Of a stretch of 17,130 nucleotides of DNA, positions 15,560 through 17,130 are shown piece by piece. A program made the translations under genes and the position numbers. Numbering within the stretch: the first letter of the stretch is position 1; the number at the start of each line of letters is the position of its first letter. Location: contig CAZKYN010000040.1 of the NCBI GenBank assembly GCA_964556675.1, positions 1-17,130 on the forward strand, written 5' to 3'. Origin of the DNA: JBDKTK01 sp964556675 (GTDB lineage: Bacteria > Desulfobacterota > Syntrophia > Syntrophales > UBA4778). A model generated the notes under the pieces. That model made no database searches, was not told the origin of the DNA, and saw nothing but the letters and a program-made list of their open reading frames with translations.

Positions 15560-16201
15560 ATGAATATGGAAAACACCCTGAAAAGACTTGCAGCCAGGAC
15601 GTCCCTTTACCAGGTCCTGGCGCAATCCCTTAATTACCCCGATGAGGAACTCGCGGAAATTTTCAGAACGGGCTATTACCATCAGACCGTGGCCGATTGC
15701 CTGGAAATACTCGGCATCGACGGTTTGCAGCCCGTCCTCGACGATCTTAAAAAAGAGCTGCAGAAACCCGGAATACTCCTGGAACTGGAAAAGGACTATA
15801 CCCGGATGTGCTTCTCTTCGAAACCGCGCCTCGTATACCTCTTCGAGTCAGTCTACAAGGAGGGCAAACTCTACGACGAGTCGACCTTCCAGATCGCACG
15901 CCTGTACTACGAGGCCGGGCTCAAGATTGAGGAGGAATTCCGGCTTCCTCCCGATCACATCGCCGTGGAGCTGGAATTCATGTCCTTCCTGTCGTTCAAA
16001 CAAATGGAAGGCATGCGGTCCGGTGACGTGAAGATAAAGGGTTATGCCGTTGAACTCCAGAAGAAGGCTCTTGACGAGCACGTGCGCGGTTTTGCGCTGT
16101 CCGTCGCCGAGCGAATGGAGAAGCACGCCGGGACCGGGTTCTACAGATTCACGGCGAAATTGATGAAGGCGTTCTTCTCAAGTCCTTCCAGCATGGAATG
16201 A
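15560..16201 (+). CDS. TorD/DmsD-family molybdoenzyme chaperone
   Basis: A 213-residue, all-helical cytoplasmic protein of the TorD family, which binds the Tat signal of a molybdoenzyme and holds the apoprotein until cofactor is inserted. Family signs are the LFESVYKEG segment (94-102) and PPDHIAVELEFMSFL (130-144). Length is normal. Two ATGs compete: 15560, with GAG directly adjacent, and 15566, which is six bases after the same GAG and so better placed; the difference is two residues. It follows the Fe-S gene by 63 bp across a terminator hairpin, and its client is almost certainly the catalytic subunit of the same operon. If the catalytic gene were dead, an intact chaperone and Fe-S gene would indicate that the loss is recent. 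Confidence 0.92.
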   Translation: MNMENTLKRLAARTSLYQVLAQSLNYPDEELAEIFRTGYYHQTVADCLEILGIDGLQPVLDDLKKELQKPGILLELEKDYTRMCFSSKPRLVYLFESVYKEGKLYDESTFQIARLYYEAGLKIEEEFRLPPDHIAVELEFMSFLSFKQMEGMRSGDVKIKGYAVELQKKALDEHVRGFALSVAERMEKHAGTGFYRFTAKLMKAFFSSPSSME

Positions 16202-16235
16202 AAATGGGGGACGGTCTTGCCGTCCCTTTTCATTT
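16198..16235 (+). terminator. Rho-independent terminator of the molybdoenzyme operon
   Basis: GGGACGG (16208-16214) and CCGTCCC (16220-16226) form a 7-bp stem with a 5-nt loop, followed by TTTTCATTT. Outer ATGAAAA (16198-16204) and TTTTCAT (16227-16233) can extend the stem past a three-base bulge, so it may also work on the minus strand. It overlaps the stop of the chaperone gene. Confidence 0.8.
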
Positions 16236-16302
16236 GCCCCGCGGAACCAATCAAATCATCCAGCTTTACAGCAAAAGCTTCACAGGTGTTTAACCGCTCA
16301 AC

Positions 16303-16338
16303 ATAAAAACGCCGGAATACGGACGTTTTTATCCGGCG
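16303..16338. repeat. Overlapping inverted repeats upstream of the sigma-54 promoter
   Basis: ATAAAAACG (16303-16311) and CGTTTTTAT (16324-16332) are a perfect 9-bp inverted repeat; CGCCGG (16310-16315) and CCGGCG (16333-16338) form a second, overlapping and mutually exclusive one. They end six bases before the -24 element. They could be a protein-binding site or an RNA switch-type structure; neither is shown. Confidence 0.5.
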
Positions 16339-16344
16339 GGCAGT

Positions 16345-16360
16345 TGGCACGATCATTGTA
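16345..16360 (+). promoter_or_regulatory. Near-consensus sigma-54 promoter
   Basis: TGGCACG (16345-16351), four bases, then TTGTA (16356-16360): a perfect -24 element at the correct distance from a -12 element with one mismatch to TTGCA. Transcription would start near 16371. No gene starts directly downstream; the transcript first passes through strong hairpins. The same TTGTA form of the -12 element occurs in the candidate site at 8385-8400. Confidence 0.65.
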
Positions 16361-16370
16361 TGAGATAATA

Positions 16371-16515
16371 TTGCAAGTACATATCCTCTCTCCTTATGAA
16401 GGTTTCCGGGAGTTCGACGCTCCCGGAAACCAGATTCAGGCGAGCGGATCAAGGGCCATAAAGAGTCCTCCCTCCGTGGCGCGGGCGGCAGCCATCCACC
16501 CGCGCCTTTCCCTTT
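16371..16515 (+). ncRNA. Candidate small RNA or structured leader driven by sigma-54
   Basis: From the predicted start at about 16371 an RNA of roughly 140 nt could run through the 12-bp hairpin to a second, GC-rich hairpin: GGCGCGGG (16478-16485) and CCCGCGCC (16499-16506), loop 13 nt, followed by TTTCCCTTT. That end is terminator-like although the T-run is broken. A third hairpin, CCCTTT/AAAGGG (16510-16525), follows. No credible protein is encoded in this stretch. If the terminator is leaky the same RNA would be the leader of the small ORF at 16545 and the zinc-ribbon gene. Both ends are predicted by eye. Confidence 0.35.
16401..16431 (+). repeat. Perfect 12-bp hairpin near the 5' end of the sigma-54 transcript
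   Basis: GGTTTCCGGGAG (16401-16412) and CTCCCGGAAACC (16420-16431) are perfectly complementary around a 7-nt loop, about 30 bases after the predicted sigma-54 start. No T-run follows, so it is not an ordinary terminator; it looks like a structured element of an RNA. Confidence 0.7.
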
Positions 16516-16544
16516 GGGCAAAGGGTTTCAGAGCAGGAGATAGG

Positions 16545-16628
16545 ATGAAGTCCGATGCGGATAAGCGCTGTTTGTCCGAGGTAAGAACAGGAATGATCAG
16601 GATTGATGTCGAATCCGGGAGCGCATAG
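16545..16628 (+). CDS. Candidate 27-residue small protein
   Basis: A 27-codon ORF (MKSDADKRCLSE... ending IDVESGSA) starts with ATG five bases after AGGAG (16535-16539), the best ribosome-binding site in this region. It has no recognisable domain. It lies within the possible sigma-54 transcript, 76 bp before the start of the zinc-ribbon gene, and could be a leader peptide or an independent small protein. Its N-terminus (acidic, MxSDAD) vaguely recalls TraR-type proteins, which is not enough to classify it. It may also be chance. Confidence 0.3.
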   Translation: MKSDADKRCLSEVRTGMIRIDVESGSA

Positions 16629-16704
16629 TATCTTTGCGCCGGGAGCCCTTCTCCCCCCAATCCGCTGATATTTGAATTTTGATTATTCAAAGAGGGTCTG
16701 GAGC

Positions 16705-16908
16705 ATGTTGAGTATAATTGCCCGCGGTATCGGAATCATCAGGATTGGCATCGATACGGAAATCATAACTGCCGGTATGGTCCATGACACTTTGGACAGG
16801 CTCGACCGCGGCACTTTCGGCAAGTGCGGCTGCTGCGGCCGGAGCATATCGGCGGGCATGCTTGCCGCCAACCCCGCCGCCATGTTATGCGCAAAATGCC
16901 GGTCGTGA
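16705..16908 (+). CDS. Short DksA/TraR-like C4 zinc-ribbon protein
   Basis: A 67-residue protein whose C-terminal half has the DksA/TraR zinc-finger pattern: DRGTFGKCGCCGRSI ... LCAKC, with Cys41-x2-Cys44 and Cys62-x2-Cys65 as zinc ligands. The Ala/Pro-rich stretch between them (MLAANPAAM) matches the usual RLxAxPxAxxC part. Full-length DksA has a coiled coil of about 100 residues ahead of this; here there are only some 35 residues, so the size is like plasmid TraR (about 73 aa), which binds RNA polymerase through the secondary channel. The ATG at 16705 has GGAG only one base away and AGAGGG further up; TTG at 16672 or 16708 are alternatives. A 7-bp inverted repeat (TTTGAAT/ATTCAAA, 16671-16691) lies directly upstream. 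Whether it acts on RNA polymerase is inference. Confidence 0.65.
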   Translation: MLSIIARGIGIIRIGIDTEIITAGMVHDTLDRLDRGTFGKCGCCGRSISAGMLAANPAAMLCAKCRS

Positions 16909-17073
16909 AATCAGCCCTGATTTCTTTGTCAGGCGAGAGAGACCTGTCCGCCTGATCCGGCGAGACTACTTCTCCGAATAACATTCAGGCTGAAGAATAC
17001 CTCATTTTCATCAATGGACTTGTCCCGGCTTCTCAATTAAAATTGAAATCAGAAATTACGGGGCAGATCGATA
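16909..17073. other. Intergenic region after the zinc-ribbon gene
   Basis: No credible gene. It contains a 7-bp inverted repeat TCAGGCG/CGCCTGA (16930-16955 region) without a T-run, possibly a weak terminator, and a palindrome TCAATT-AA-AATTGA at 17033-17046 that could be an operator for a downstream gene. Confidence 0.3.
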
Positions 17074-17130
17074 TTGAAACTCTTTTATAATAAAGACAAC
17101 GGCCCGGTCGACGATATTATCGGGGACCTG
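17074..17130 (+). CDS. Possible 5' end of a further gene, cut by the window edge
   Basis: From TTG at 17074 the frame is open to the window end for 19 codons, reading (L/M)KLFYNKDNGPVDDIIGDL. The composition looks protein-like, but the start codon is TTG, the upstream GGGG is a weak ribosome-binding site, and the piece is too short to identify. Confidence 0.25.
   Translation, partial: MKLFYNKDNGPVDDIIGDL

Noticed and set aside
16344..16628. 94-codon open frame running through the sigma-54 promoter and hairpins.
   Set aside because: Its start lies upstream of the predicted transcription start and its translation crosses two strong hairpins; only the last 27 codons have a ribosome-binding site.

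Overview
The window is about 17 kb of a moderately GC-rich bacterial chromosome with Gram-negative features: a FadL-type outer-membrane protein, two or more lipoproteins, a Tat-exported molybdoenzyme and a sigma-54 activator. The mix (sigma-54 regulation, PAS kinases, a respiratory molybdoenzyme with TorD chaperone, a DksA/TraR-like zinc ribbon) resembles anaerobic Desulfobacterota (former Deltaproteobacteria). That placement is inferred from gene content only. No tRNA, rRNA, CRISPR array, transposase or integrase was seen.

Layout. 1-3.2 kb (+): a membrane-anchored trypsin-like protease without PDZ domain, then a three-PAS NarX-type histidine kinase with a recognisable sigma-70 promoter. 3.2-8.4 kb (-): a small lipoprotein, then a likely operon read leftward: ABM-domain protein (overlapping) -> SdsA1/YjcS-type alkyl sulfatase -> FadL/OmpP1 porin -> DUF3313-like lipoprotein -> strong hairpin terminator. 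8.4-8.6 kb: its control region, with a sigma-54-like -24/-12 site and two TCAATAT-type palindromic sites. 8.6-10.6 kb (-): a GAF-PAS-AAA+-Fis sigma-54 activator, the obvious candidate regulator. 10.8-12.0 kb: a NarL/LuxR response regulator (-) and, divergently, a degenerate stand-alone receiver domain (+).

12.2-16.2 kb (+): a respiratory molybdoenzyme operon. It encodes a Tat-signal DMSO-reductase-family catalytic subunit, a four-cluster Fe-S subunit and a TorD-type chaperone. The catalytic gene is interrupted by a single in-frame TGA exactly at the junction with the molybdopterin-dinucleotide-binding domain; the reading frame on both sides is intact. A strong terminator hairpin lies between the Fe-S gene and the chaperone gene, and another follows the chaperone.

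16.2-17.1 kb (+): a mostly non-coding, highly structured region. It has a near-consensus sigma-54 promoter (perfect TGGCACG at -24), a perfect 12-bp hairpin, a GC-rich hairpin with a T-rich tail, a 27-codon ORF with an excellent ribosome-binding site, and a 67-aa DksA/TraR-like zinc-ribbon gene. The last 57 bases may open another gene.

The most notable points are the in-frame TGA of the molybdoenzyme, the sigma-54-driven structured transcript after the chaperone gene, and the apparently sigma-54-controlled alkyl sulfatase/FadL cluster. How the modules relate to one another is inference.
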